Assembly (NCBI GenBank): GCA_964551445.1 | Contig: CAZKCG010000001.1 | Span: 186,001 to 250,000 of the forward strand | Reading direction: 5' to 3' | Source: DAOPXV01 sp964551445 | Lineage (GTDB): Bacteria > Muiribacteriota > UBA9980 | Length of the DNA: 64,000 bases | Part shown: piece after piece, positions 51,578 to 60,989 of the stretch | Layout: each line of letters opens with the position of its first letter | Numbering within the stretch: the stretch's first letter is position 1 | Made by a program: the position numbers and the translations under genes | Notes under the pieces: generated by a model | What the model saw: only the letters and a program-made list of their open reading frames with translations | What the model was told of the DNA's origin: nothing | Database searches by the model: none

Positions 51578-53228
51578 TAATGTGACGAGTTTCAAGGCAG
51601 CGGTTAAAATAACGGTTATATTTCTACTTGCGTTTGTTTTCACGGTTGCGCCGTTTATCGGAATAAATTATTCCGGCGCGGCAGAGGCTAAATGGATCGC
51701 GGTCAAATCGAAAATTTCCGCCGACGGCTCGATGACGCGCGAAGTGAAATCGCCTTCCGCGCCCGAACTTTTGAAGTTCGCGAAGGCCGAATTTCTCGGT
51801 GATTTCGCGAATATCAAAGAAGAAACAGACCCTTCCGGCCTCGTGAAAATGACGAGGAACTTCACGGATCTGGAGGAATGCGTCGGCGTTTTAATGGTCC
51901 AGAAAGACCTTTTTTTCACTGACCGCTACCAGATACGCCAGAGCCTTCCGCTTTATCCTGATGAAAAAGTGATGAAGGATATAAAGGTCCGCTTTGAATT
52001 CGAGCTTCCTAACGGCGTTATAAAGATATTAAAGGACAGAAAGATCCAGTCCCGCCAGTTCGGTTCCGTCGCCGTGAATGAATTCACGCTCGATCACGCC
52101 GGTAACATGGATCTTTATTATCAGTTCAATAATTATAAACCCATAGCCGTGGTCTTGCTGGCCGCGTTCCTTATATTTATCGCCGCCAGGATGACGCGGC
52201 GCTTCAACTTCATATTGATACCGGTTCTGGCGGTTCTAATCGCCTTCGTTTTCGCGGCTCTGGTCATCATAGTGATAGGCGAATCGCCGGTTTCGGCCAT
52301 GGGCGCCATGTATGAAGGCGTATTCGCGAGCCGGACGAATTTCTTGAATATGCTTCTGGCTTCGACGCCGCTTATATTCACGGGCCTTGCGGTCTCATTC
52401 GCATTTAATTGCGGCCTTTTTAACATAGGCGGCGAGGGCCAGGTAATGATAGGCGGTTTCGCGGCGGCGTTAGTCGGAATGGCCGGCCTGAAATTTTCGA
52501 TAAATCCCGTAGTTCATATATTTCTGGCGATATTCGCCGCCGGTCTTGCCGCGGGCTTGTATTCGCTCATAGCCGGATGGTTCCGCGCCAAATTCCATGT
52601 CCACGAAGTTATAAGCACTATAATGCTCAACTACATCGCTTATACGCTTCTCGGCTTCCTCGTGGTTCATCCGTGGTTCAAGGAGAACGGGCCGAACCCT
52701 CAGACGCCCGAGATCGCCCATAGCGCTTTTCTCCCCGCTTTCTTCGCTCGCCACGATTTTAATTACGGTTTCATACTCGCCCTTTTGATGGCTGTTCTTA
52801 TGTGGTTCATCCTCTATAAGACCAGCTTCGGGTTTAACATAAGGTCGGTCGGCTTGAATGAAAAAGCCGCCGAATACAGCGGTATAAATATCTCGAAAAA
52901 CATCATGCTCGCCATGTTCATCTCGGGCATGCTCGCGGGTCTCGCCGGTTCCGAGCGCGTCATGGGTCTTTTTCATAAATATAACAGCACGGCCTTCGTC
53001 GGATACGGTTTTGACGGCATCGCCGTTTCGCTTCTGGTCAACAATAATCCGCTCGGAATAATATTGAGCGCGCTGCTTTTCGGATTTTTGAAAACCGGCG
53101 GCTCCTATATGAACCGTGAGATAGGCGTTCCGGTGGAACTCGTCGTGATAGTTCAGGCGGTAATAATCTTTTTCATAGCCGCCGATAAGATCGTCCGCAA
53201 TATGTTAAACGTCAAGGAATCAAGGTGA
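51570..53228 (+). CDS. BMP-importer permease 1 with N-terminal extracytoplasmic domain
   Basis: 552 residues, about 190 longer than typical permeases of this family. After a first hydrophobic segment (about 10-32) there is a hydrophilic region of about 155 residues. It contains VKSKISADGSMTREVKSP, ECVGVLMVQKDLFFTDRYQI and EFELPNGVIKILKDRK, and I predict it is extracytoplasmic. The canonical permease domain then begins (about 190-540) with NCGLFNIGGEGQVMIGG, STIMLNYIAY and GLNEKAAEYSGI. The reading frame shows no break, so this is a true fusion or insertion. The extra domain may dock the BMP protein. No similar domain is recognised. Confidence 0.9.
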   Translation: MHNNVTSFKAAVKITVIFLLAFVFTVAPFIGINYSGAAEAKWIAVKSKISADGSMTREVKSPSAPELLKFAKAEFLGDFANIKEETDPSGLVKMTRNFTDLEECVGVLMVQKDLFFTDRYQIRQSLPLYPDEKVMKDIKVRFEFELPNGVIKILKDRKIQSRQFGSVAVNEFTLDHAGNMDLYYQFNNYKPIAVVLLAAFLIFIAARMTRRFNFILIPVLAVLIAFVFAALVIIVIGESPVSAMGAMYEGVFASRTNFLNMLLASTPLIFTGLAVSFAFNCGLFNIGGEGQVMIGGFAAALVGMAGLKFSINPVVHIFLAIFAAGLAAGLYSLIAGWFRAKFHVHEVISTIMLNYIAYTLLGFLVVHPWFKENGPNPQTPEIAHSAFLPAFFARHDFNYGFILALLMAVLMWFILYKTSFGFNIRSVGLNEKAAEYSGINISKNIMLAMFISGMLAGLAGSERVMGLFHKYNSTAFVGYGFDGIAVSLLVNNNPLGIILSALLFGFLKTGGSYMNREIGVPVELVVIVQAVIIFFIAADKIVRNMLNVKESR

Positions 53229-53232
53229 TAAC

Positions 53233-54207
53233 ATGGAATTTTTAATAAGATTGATAATCTCCACGCTTTCAATGGCCGCGCCGCTTTTCATAACCGCGGT
53301 CGGCGGAATTTTCAGCGAGCGCTGCGGCGTCGTCAACATCGCCCTCGAAGGCATGATGCTCATCGGCGCGTTCTTCGGCGTCGTCGGCTGTTTTTACACC
53401 GGATCGCCCTGGCTCGGGCTTTTAATAGCCGTTATCGCCGCCGGTCTTTTCGCGGTCATTCACGCCGTCATTTCCATTAAATACCATTCGAACCAGGTCG
53501 TATCAGGCGTCGCCCTCAACATGCTCGCTTCCGGCCTTACGGTGTTTCTGCTGGACGTTATTTTCGGCATCAAGGGAACTTCCGAGAACGTCGCGACCAT
53601 ACCGAACATGAACGCCATACTCGGCGTCGTGAAACCGGTGGCTGAAGCGGTAAAACAGGCTGGTTACGATAATCAGATGCTTCTTTATAAGGCGCTTGAT
53701 TTTTCCCCGATAATCCTCATCGGTATAGCCGTCGTTTTTATCGCCCATACGGTTTTATTCAAGACCGTTTTCGGACTGCGCCTGCGCGCCGTCGGCGAGC
53801 ACGCTAAAGCCGCCGACACCCTCGGCATAAGCGTTTCGAAGATGCGCTACGCCGGCGTCATAATTTCAGGCGTTCTCGCGGGGCTCGCCGGCGCCTATCT
53901 TTCACTTTCACTGACCGGCGCTTTCCGTAAAGATATGTCGGCGGGGCGCGGTTACATTGCGCTTGCTGCAATGATAACCGGGAAATGGAACCCGATCAGC
54001 GCTTTTATCGCGTCCCTTTTCTTCGGCCTCGCACAGGCGCTTGAATTTTTCATAAGCGAACCCGTGATCCTGGGCGTGAAGATCCCGCAGCAGTTCATCC
54101 AGATGCTGCCGTATGTCTTAACGATGGTCGTTCTCGCGGGCTTCATCGGAAAATCAACGCCGCCGCACGATCTTGGAAAAGCTTACGTGAAGGAAGAAAA
54201 ACTTTAG
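53233..54207 (+). CDS. BMP-importer permease 2
   Basis: 324 residues, all membrane-spanning. Family motifs are CGVVNIALEGMMLIGAF near residue 32, NQVVSGVALNMLASG near 93 and AVGEHAKAADTLGIS near 191. It pairs with permease 1 to form the transmembrane channel. The gene follows with a 4-bp gap. It completes the four-gene importer, and a strong terminator ends the operon 24 bp later. Confidence 0.94.
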   Translation: MEFLIRLIISTLSMAAPLFITAVGGIFSERCGVVNIALEGMMLIGAFFGVVGCFYTGSPWLGLLIAVIAAGLFAVIHAVISIKYHSNQVVSGVALNMLASGLTVFLLDVIFGIKGTSENVATIPNMNAILGVVKPVAEAVKQAGYDNQMLLYKALDFSPIILIGIAVVFIAHTVLFKTVFGLRLRAVGEHAKAADTLGISVSKMRYAGVIISGVLAGLAGAYLSLSLTGAFRKDMSAGRGYIALAAMITGKWNPISAFIASLFFGLAQALEFFISEPVILGVKIPQQFIQMLPYVLTMVVLAGFIGKSTPPHDLGKAYVKEEKL

Positions 54208-54230
54208 AAATAAGAAGTAGTATAGGGCAT

Positions 54231-54268
54231 AAAAAAAGAGGCGATCGTTTTCGATCGTCTCTTTTTTT
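54231..54268. terminator. Strong bidirectional terminator after the importer operon
   Basis: The 17-bp stem AAAAAAAGAGGCGATCG (54231-54247) and CGATCGTCTCTTTTTTT (54252-54268) has one G-U pair, a 4-nt loop and A/T runs on both sides. It separates convergent genes. Confidence 0.92.
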
Positions 54269-54285
54269 CTTTTTTATTCCGTGCA

Positions 54286-54633
54286 CTATTTATCTATAGA
54301 TCTGAACACGTAAACGGATTCGCCCGATTTAGTTTCAAGCCTTACGACTTTCAGGTCGTAGCCGGCAAAGTTATCGTAATTATGGATAGCCCCGTTTTTT
54401 AATTTGAATGTGATGGAATTTTCAGATCTTTCAACTCCCGTTACGGTTCCGGGAAATTTTTGATCGAACTTACCGAGGAACACGAAGCCGATCTTGCTTT
54501 CGAAAAGAAAAAGGTCGGCTTCGCGGTTGAAGGATACGCCCATTTCAGGGTTTTTAAAATGATTCATAACCATGAGAAATATAGAGCCGGCCGCTATTAA
54601 AACCAGCAAAATTATAATGGTTTTTCTTGTCAT
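54286..54633 (-). CDS. Small membrane-anchored protein of unknown function
   Basis: 115 residues. One N-terminal transmembrane helix (TIIILLVLIAAGSIFLMVM) anchors a domain of about 85 residues predicted to be beta-rich (LFLFESKIGFVFLG, SITFKLKNGAIHNYD, VRLETKSGESVYVF). There is no cysteine or catalytic motif. It ends just before the terminator and follows the receiver-CheX-like gene by 15 bp, so the two are probably co-transcribed. Unrecognised. Confidence 0.65.
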   Translation of the reverse strand: MTRKTIIILLVLIAAGSIFLMVMNHFKNPEMGVSFNREADLFLFESKIGFVFLGKFDQKFPGTVTGVERSENSITFKLKNGAIHNYDNFAGYDLKVVRLETKSGESVYVFRSIDK

Positions 54634-54648
54634 TTTACACGCCCTTTT

Positions 54649-55500
54649 TTACACGGCCGGTTCAACCAGTGAAAGAACCGCGTAAACCGTGTCTTTTATG
54701 CAATAAGCGCAGCTTGACATTTCGTCGCCGGTCATAGGAAAATCGCTCGTTACCGGAAGATTTATCTCGAACGGCCGGTCCTCCGGCATGATCTTTTTCA
54801 TGAATTTTCCGGCCGTCATATTTAAAAGTTCTGACAGCGTTTCGATCTCATTTTCGGGAGTAACCGTTTCAATATTAATATCGCATATTATTGAGGTCAA
54901 TTTTTTTAAAATGACGGTTTTCATAGTTAAAATGAATTTGAAACCGACGGGATTAAAAGACGATATGGACATCTGTTTAGCCCCCGCCATGGTACTTTCG
55001 TCAAATTGTGATATAGGGGTTTCCTTCAGCGCAAGCGAAGCCATGCCGGTTAAAACCTCGTTGAAAACGGTTTTTAATATAAGTATCCTCTCATTCTTTA
55101 AAAACATTTTAGGCCTGACCGTTTCCCATGCTTTTATTATGATCTCAGAGGTGACAGGTTTTTCAAGAACAAGAATAGCTCCATCGCTTATAAGTTCCTG
55201 AGAGCGCGATTCGTTACTCGCGCTGGTCATTATTATAACCGGTATAGCGCGGTGGGCTGGAGAATTTTTAAGTTTTTTTACAAGCGCCTGTCCGTCGATG
55301 TAAGGCATGTTAAGATCCGATATTATAAGGTTCACGCTTTCGGAAGCGAGTTTTTCCATGACCTGATTTCCATCGGATGCCATAATGAAATTCTTGTTCG
55401 TGAAACCGGCCTGTTCAAAGTTCTTTTTAACGAAAAGCCGCGCGGTGTTAGAATCATCGGCTATAAGGATGTTACACTGTTCGTCAAGTACGATAGACAT
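54649..55500 (-). CDS. Response regulator fused to a CheX/CheC-like phosphatase domain
   Basis: 283 residues. The receiver (about 8-128) has ILIADDS, the phospho-acceptor in LIISDLNMPYIDG, the Thr/Ser position in VIIMTSASN and the conserved Lys in LVLEKPV. The C-terminal part (about 140-283) resembles CheX/CheC phosphatases, with the E-x2-N type helix ETLSELLNMTAGKFMKKI. CheX and CheC dephosphorylate CheY-P, so this could be a self-regulated receiver. No chemotaxis genes lie nearby. It is followed by the small anchored protein. The domain call for the C-terminus is by eye. Confidence 0.8.
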   Translation of the reverse strand: MSIVLDEQCNILIADDSNTARLFVKKNFEQAGFTNKNFIMASDGNQVMEKLASESVNLIISDLNMPYIDGQALVKKLKNSPAHRAIPVIIMTSASNESRSQELISDGAILVLEKPVTSEIIIKAWETVRPKMFLKNERILILKTVFNEVLTGMASLALKETPISQFDESTMAGAKQMSISSFNPVGFKFILTMKTVILKKLTSIICDINIETVTPENEIETLSELLNMTAGKFMKKIMPEDRPFEINLPVTSDFPMTGDEMSSCAYCIKDTVYAVLSLVEPAV

Positions 55501-55544
55501 TTAAATCTCCTTAATTATATTTAAATTTTTTAAAAGTACGGATC

Positions 55545-58500
55545 TTATTCAGTTCTTCTGGTTTCAACGTTTATGACGCTGTTTCTCATGAACGTGTGAA
55601 GTATCTCGGCCGGCACTTTCGCCGCAGTAGCATTGTCGCTGCTGTCTTTTACGATGAAGAACATATAGGGTTTCGGGTTTGAAGGCGGCGTCGGATTTCT
55701 GAATACGCCGTAAGTTCTAAGCCAGCTTCCTTCTATGCCCCATCCGTTCATGACCTCGGCGAGCGTTTCGGCCTCGGCGAGATTTATCGTATCGACGAAG
55801 AAATTTGCGGTTCCCAGAGTCGTGCCGATTGTGATGCCGTCAGCAGGGAATTTATAGACCGTCGGAGTTATGTTTCCGTCAACGTTGTCCCTTATGGCTA
55901 TCTCGAATTTAGATCTTGAGTCTTCTATTATTTCAAGAGTGCTGACGCTGTCCATGTCGTAATAAGCCAGATTCACAGGCCTGAAATCGTAGTGGGTCTT
56001 GCTTAAAACGATGTTGCGCGAATTAAATGTTATCAGATAAGCGGGTTCTCCGTTATTCATTCCGACGCCGAGATCGCCTCCGGCGATATTATATTTATCG
56101 ATCTGTTTTATAACTACTTTCGATGAATCTACGGCCGTTTCCTGCCCGTTCAGGTTTATGTCCTTGATCGTCAGCGAGCCTGAACCGTAAGTGTTGGCCC
56201 TTAATTTTCCTGGAAGCGCCGTGTCCCAGTCCATCGTGTCGTGATACGACGGGTCGTCTCCCGCGTCAAATTCCTGATTGGGTTTCAAAGCGCTGTTTTT
56301 CACGAAATATTCCCTGACGAGATTATCGCGGGGCCGAAGAGACTTGAATATGAGAGTCGGCGAATCGTTGTCCTGGACGGCTATGAAAGCCGGAGCGTTC
56401 GAGTAATTCTGGTGATGGATATCGGGGTTCGCGTCGGTGCGCCCTATCAATATCTCTTCGGTAAGCGCGCCGTTTGGTTTAATATCGCAGCTGGCGTTAC
56501 TTACAATGTTCCCTGATTCGTCCTCGCCCGTCGCGTACACGGGCATATCTCCAACGAAATCGTAAGGAACATGGTCCTTTGTCACTTTCATAGGGGCCAG
56601 CTCGTATCTCGCGCGTCTGAAGGGCGCTTTTCCGTATCCGGGATATTCGTTGACGGGTATAATCACTGCGTCCTGGACCGTTCCCGGAGCAGCGTTCGAG
56701 GATATCGGGTTTATGGTCCGCTCAAGAGTTTTTTTGACGGCGTCTTCGGTGAAGTTCATCTGGATATCTTCTTTTTCTTCGCTGCCGAAATCTCTCCAGG
56801 CTTCATCTTTCATGAATTCCTGTGTGTTTGGGCCGCTTTTTATCTTGAGCGCCGATTTGAGTTTCATGTTAGGGTTGTTGTCGCAGAGGGTGTGCCTTAT
56901 TGTGTCGGGGTACGGATCGCCTGTCGTAGCCCCCTTGAAAGCCACGCCTCCGGCGGGTATGGTTCCGTCGTTTAATTTGACCTCATAATCCGGATTCGGT
57001 TTGGTCGGATCGTTTCCGGTGAAGAACGCCTGAGGCGATTGTTTGTCGCGCACGACTATGACGAAGCCGAAAGGCTCGCCGATAGTTGTGTTTAAACCGC
57101 CGCCCGCGGCGTAATCGGAAGGCATCGAGGACCCGGCGCCTCCGTCGACCACGAGATCGTAAAACGAATATAAGTTATTTCCCGCGGCGTCCTGCATAAA
57201 GTTTCCGCCGGCGTCTTTTTTAGGCGCGCGGCCCTCCCATTTCATTTTAGGGTAGCTGAATTTTATGTAGAGAAAGTATCGTCCCGGATCGAGAGGCATA
57301 TCAAATGCGTATCTTAAATTTATATCTACTTCGAACTTCCTGTCGGAATTTTTGTAGGACGCGTCTTTCCATGTTACGGCCTTTTTCGAAGCATCGCCGG
57401 GGAAGGGTTTTTCATCGGCGAGAGTTCCTTTGGCGATGAGTATGCCGGGTTCCCTCGTGTTCGTCTTCCAGCCGATAAACTTGTCGTTGCCGGTTTTTTC
57501 AACGTTCTCGGCGGCCAGATACCATTCGTACGATACGGCGCCGCGGTCGGCGATATTAAGCGGAATGTCGGGATTGGTCTGAGTGCCCGATCCTTCGATC
57601 CAAAGCGATTGTTTTTGAGCGGTGCCCCACACTGGCGCCGCTCCCGGTTTTATGCGGCCCAGGGTTGTGGGATCGGTTATAAGCACGGCTCCTGGCGGTT
57701 TTTCACCGAAATTTCTAAGTTCGGTGTTTATTATATTGGCTGCCGCTCCGGCCGGTGAATTAGAGGCGTTCGCCGCGGCTCCGGCGTCATAGTTCTCGCC
57801 GACGTTGTCATAAGGGCCAATTCCCAATAAAGTCCTTATATTTGCGGGATAGTCGATACTGCCTATGCCGTTATAGGTTTCCATCTTCGCGGCCTGCGTC
57901 TCGTGTCTGAAGGATTTGGCGTATCTGAAGGTCGCTTTCGCGGTCCAGATCCCTGCCTGATTTTCATCGACAACGCCGTCGCCGGTGATCTTGATATTTG
58001 ATACGTAGCCGTCGCTTACGGTAGCTTTAGCGGTTACGTAGACATAGCGTTCGGCGATATAACCCTCGTTGCCGTCGCGCGTTCCGTTTCCGGCTACCCC
58101 TCCGCCCTCTCCGTTATCGAAGAAAAGAAATTCGGGCGTGTTAGGCTTATATTTGGGGTCGTTTCTCTGAGGAAGATATGAAGGATAGGGCATATCCTCA
58201 TATTTATAGCGTTTTACGGAGGCCATCATGCTGATCTTGTAAATGCCGGGCTCTTTCGGAGTGAATTTGAAATCCGGCAATGCTTCGGGTCCGCCTTCGG
58301 CGCCGGGTTTTGAAACTCTCCAGTCCGCCCAGTTTATGTTGGGAGCGTTAGGCGGCGCTGGCGGCCATCCGTCCGGAGCGGCGGCGATAGCCGTCGTCGG
58401 AAATTCTATCTGCGTGGAAATAACTTTTTTCATCGGCTGGATCATTTCGACCTTCCAGAAATAAGATGCCGTTCCCGGCCTTATGCTGTAGAGGAAACCG

Positions 58501-60788
58501 CCGAAAATACCGTTTTTATTAGTGTCATGAGTTTTAAGCCATGTGCCTGATCTTTTATTTATATTTACCACGTCGTTGGTGAATTCGGGCGGAGCGTTCT
58601 CCATCGACGCGCGATATTGCGTGTCTTCCGCGATCTGATCGATCTGGTTTTGAGGGATCGTGTCGGATAGCGTTCCAAGCGAAGTGAAAGATTCGTTAGG
58701 CAGAAGCGAAGAATTGCTGGAAGCAATGTCGACGACGTTTCTCTCTTCATTTCCGGTAGGAGGCCCGGCGAGATTGATGGTAGCCAGGTCAAGTTTTATG
58801 TCTTTGATCGCAGTTCCTATGACCAGAGGAGTTCCGCGGCTTATCAGCTGCGTTCCGGCCGCGTCCTGAAATACTTCAAGAACCCTGATCTTTTCGGTTC
58901 CAACGGTAAAATCGTTGATCTTGTTGGTCTGTTGAGTGTAATAATCGACCGAGAATAGTTCCGTGGCCGCGCGGACCTGGTATTCTCTGTACCATTTAAA
59001 GCTTATTTTTCCGTCTTCGGTGATCTTGATCGGCACGGCGACGGGTTTTGACGGATCGATGGGGTCGAAAGTTCCAAGAGGCGTGCTTCCGTTATCGATA
59101 ACGGGCCTTGCATCGGTCAGATAATAAACGCTGCCGCGTCCGTCGGCCGCGATACATTTTACGTCATTCGCCATGGGAATAGTGCCCGACTGGATGCCGC
59201 CCGCGTTTATAGGCGTATAACCGTCATATTTATTCCATTTCAGCTTTTTGCCGGCGCCTGATTTTAATAATCTGTAAAGGACGCCGCCTTTGCCGTCCCA
59301 CTGATCGGCGACGCAGAAATCAATTACGTCCATGCCGTCCTCGGCTAAAGGCGCCGCGTAAACCCAGTCCTCGTTTTCATCCTTGGTGGCCGCGCCTATC
59401 GCGAGCGTGCTTGTGGTCAGCGGAAGCCCGCCGCCCATGGAGCCGCCATAACCCGTTGAACCGCCGACGGGAATTCCATATTGAATGGTTCCTGTTCCGT
59501 CTTTTATGAAACTGATCTGGCCTTTTTTAGCCGAAGGCACGGGCATAGAAGCATAAGTATATCTTCTGCCGGCGCCGGTCGTGCTAAGGCTTAATTTTGC
59601 TTCGGTCGCGATGATCGTCGAAACGCCGAGCTGCGTGTCGGCGTGGTCTTCGCCGCATCCGCTTCCAAAATCGGCTTTGTAGCTTATATTTGTGGTGTTG
59701 AAAGCCACTTCGACGTCGTTCTCGGTCCTGGCGGGAGGAAGCGTGAGGCCGCCTAAATCAAGGCCTGGCGGGATTTGATCGACCCACTGGGTAACCCAGA
59801 GTTTAATATATTGTTTTTTGAATTCGTATCTTCTCTGCCAGTTTCCGGCGCCCTGGAGGCTTGTGTCATTTAACGCGCCATGATAATACCATCTGACGAA
59901 ATATCCGGGATACCAGCTTCCGCTGGTTCCGGTTATGGTCTTTGTCACGTTTCCCGCTGCGTCTTTTTCCGTTTTGACGACCTTGGATATTCTTCTGATC
60001 TGGTTCGGGTCTAAATTGGGGATCGTGGCCATGGGTTTGGGATCGCTCCATGTTCCCCAGTGCCACCCTGAAAGGTCATATCCCCACCATATACCGCTGT
60101 TATTGGCCGGTATCTTATCGTTTAATATGGTTCCGTTGGGAAACGTGAGACTTACGAACTGGGGCGTGGTTTTGGGCGGGTTGCTCAGCGCGGCGCTGAG
60201 AACCGCGCCGCTGTATTTATCGATGTATGACTGTTTAATGTTGGCGGGCGGCTGCGGAGCGGGTCCGAGGCCGTCATCGGCGGTGTTGTCGTAATAGATC
60301 GTGGTGTTGCACAGACGCCTCGGAAAACTGAAATCGAGCGCGCCGTGATAGCTGCAGTTTATGGAGCTGGCGTAGTTTATAACGTCATAGTAAAGATCTC
60401 CGTTGGCGTCAGCGCCTATGCCCACTATTCCTTCGCTCGCGGGAGGGTCGATCGGATAATAAGTATTCGCCGCCGGAGCCGCGGGCGACGGATCCGTAAA
60501 AGCTGAAAGAACGTAAATATTTCTGAACTGATCGGCCGATATCGAATAATATTCGTCCTTGGCGCCGAAGAGCAGTTTTCCTCCCGGGATCGTGACGCGG
60601 TCGCCCGTAGCGTTAATGGACTGGTTGGCGTAAACGCCTTTGAACGGGCCCGAGCCTATCATAACGTAAACTTCGCCGTTACGGTTATAAACGGAGTCTT
60701 TCGCAAAAACGATCTCCGTCCGGAAAATGATGACAGCGATAAAAACAAGGCATAAAGCTAATAATAATAATGTGATCCTCTTGTTCAT
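55545..60788 (-). CDS. Very large exported protein, unknown family
   Basis: 1747 residues from ATG 60788, which has AAGGAG ten bases upstream (an in-frame GTG nine bases earlier sits too close to it). A signal peptide (MNKRITLLLLALCLVFIAVI, ending VFA) precedes a region with repeat-like strands such as FRNIYVLSAF, ANGDLYYDVI and GRGSVYYLTDAR. That pattern suggests a beta-propeller part (about 50-600). The rest is Gly/Asn/Asp/Pro-rich with many beta-type segments. No autotransporter, anchor or catalytic motif is seen, and cysteines are few. It may be a surface or extracellular matrix protein. It has its own promoter and is not in an operon with the OmpH-like genes. Confidence 0.8.
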   Translation of the reverse strand: MNKRITLLLLALCLVFIAVIIFRTEIVFAKDSVYNRNGEVYVMIGSGPFKGVYANQSINATGDRVTIPGGKLLFGAKDEYYSISADQFRNIYVLSAFTDPSPAAPAANTYYPIDPPASEGIVGIGADANGDLYYDVINYASSINCSYHGALDFSFPRRLCNTTIYYDNTADDGLGPAPQPPANIKQSYIDKYSGAVLSAALSNPPKTTPQFVSLTFPNGTILNDKIPANNSGIWWGYDLSGWHWGTWSDPKPMATIPNLDPNQIRRISKVVKTEKDAAGNVTKTITGTSGSWYPGYFVRWYYHGALNDTSLQGAGNWQRRYEFKKQYIKLWVTQWVDQIPPGLDLGGLTLPPARTENDVEVAFNTTNISYKADFGSGCGEDHADTQLGVSTIIATEAKLSLSTTGAGRRYTYASMPVPSAKKGQISFIKDGTGTIQYGIPVGGSTGYGGSMGGGLPLTTSTLAIGAATKDENEDWVYAAPLAEDGMDVIDFCVADQWDGKGGVLYRLLKSGAGKKLKWNKYDGYTPINAGGIQSGTIPMANDVKCIAADGRGSVYYLTDARPVIDNGSTPLGTFDPIDPSKPVAVPIKITEDGKISFKWYREYQVRAATELFSVDYYTQQTNKINDFTVGTEKIRVLEVFQDAAGTQLISRGTPLVIGTAIKDIKLDLATINLAGPPTGNEERNVVDIASSNSSLLPNESFTSLGTLSDTIPQNQIDQIAEDTQYRASMENAPPEFTNDVVNINKRSGTWLKTHDTNKNGIFGGFLYSIRPGTASYFWKVEMIQPMKKVISTQIEFPTTAIAAAPDGWPPAPPNAPNINWADWRVSKPGAEGGPEALPDFKFTPKEPGIYKISMMASVKRYKYEDMPYPSYLPQRNDPKYKPNTPEFLFFDNGEGGGVAGNGTRDGNEGYIAERYVYVTAKATVSDGYVSNIKITGDGVVDENQAGIWTAKATFRYAKSFRHETQAAKMETYNGIGSIDYPANIRTLLGIGPYDNVGENYDAGAAANASNSPAGAAANIINTELRNFGEKPPGAVLITDPTTLGRIKPGAAPVWGTAQKQSLWIEGSGTQTNPDIPLNIADRGAVSYEWYLAAENVEKTGNDKFIGWKTNTREPGILIAKGTLADEKPFPGDASKKAVTWKDASYKNSDRKFEVDINLRYAFDMPLDPGRYFLYIKFSYPKMKWEGRAPKKDAGGNFMQDAAGNNLYSFYDLVVDGGAGSSMPSDYAAGGGLNTTIGEPFGFVIVVRDKQSPQAFFTGNDPTKPNPDYEVKLNDGTIPAGGVAFKGATTGDPYPDTIRHTLCDNNPNMKLKSALKIKSGPNTQEFMKDEAWRDFGSEEKEDIQMNFTEDAVKKTLERTINPISSNAAPGTVQDAVIIPVNEYPGYGKAPFRRARYELAPMKVTKDHVPYDFVGDMPVYATGEDESGNIVSNASCDIKPNGALTEEILIGRTDANPDIHHQNYSNAPAFIAVQDNDSPTLIFKSLRPRDNLVREYFVKNSALKPNQEFDAGDDPSYHDTMDWDTALPGKLRANTYGSGSLTIKDINLNGQETAVDSSKVVIKQIDKYNIAGGDLGVGMNNGEPAYLITFNSRNIVLSKTHYDFRPVNLAYYDMDSVSTLEIIEDSRSKFEIAIRDNVDGNITPTVYKFPADGITIGTTLGTANFFVDTINLAEAETLAEVMNGWGIEGSWLRTYGVFRNPTPPSNPKPYMFFIVKDSSDNATAAKVPAEILHTFMRNSVINVETRRTE

Positions 60789-60831
60789 TACGCTCACGCT
60801 CCTTTTAATTTAAAATAATGCTTCTTATATA

Positions 60832-60860
60832 ATTATACAGGATATATGTAAATTAATCAA
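60832..60860 (-). promoter_or_regulatory. Promoter of the 1747-residue exported protein
   Basis: On the minus strand, TTGATT (60860-60855), a 17-bp spacer and TATAAT (60837-60832), 43 bp before the ATG. Confidence 0.75.
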
Positions 60861-60989
60861 TGGATACGGCGCCGATAAGATATACCGCTGGATGATCAGC
60901 ATGCCCGGTATAAATGAATTCGCCGTCAGAACCGTAATTTAAGCCGGCACAAAAGATCAAGCGCGGGCCGGATCCGATGCCGTGGATAA

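Noticed and set aside
56241..58869. Several open frames opposite the giant exported gene
   Set aside because: They have no ribosome sites or recognisable motifs, and the minus-strand gene has a promoter and signal peptide.
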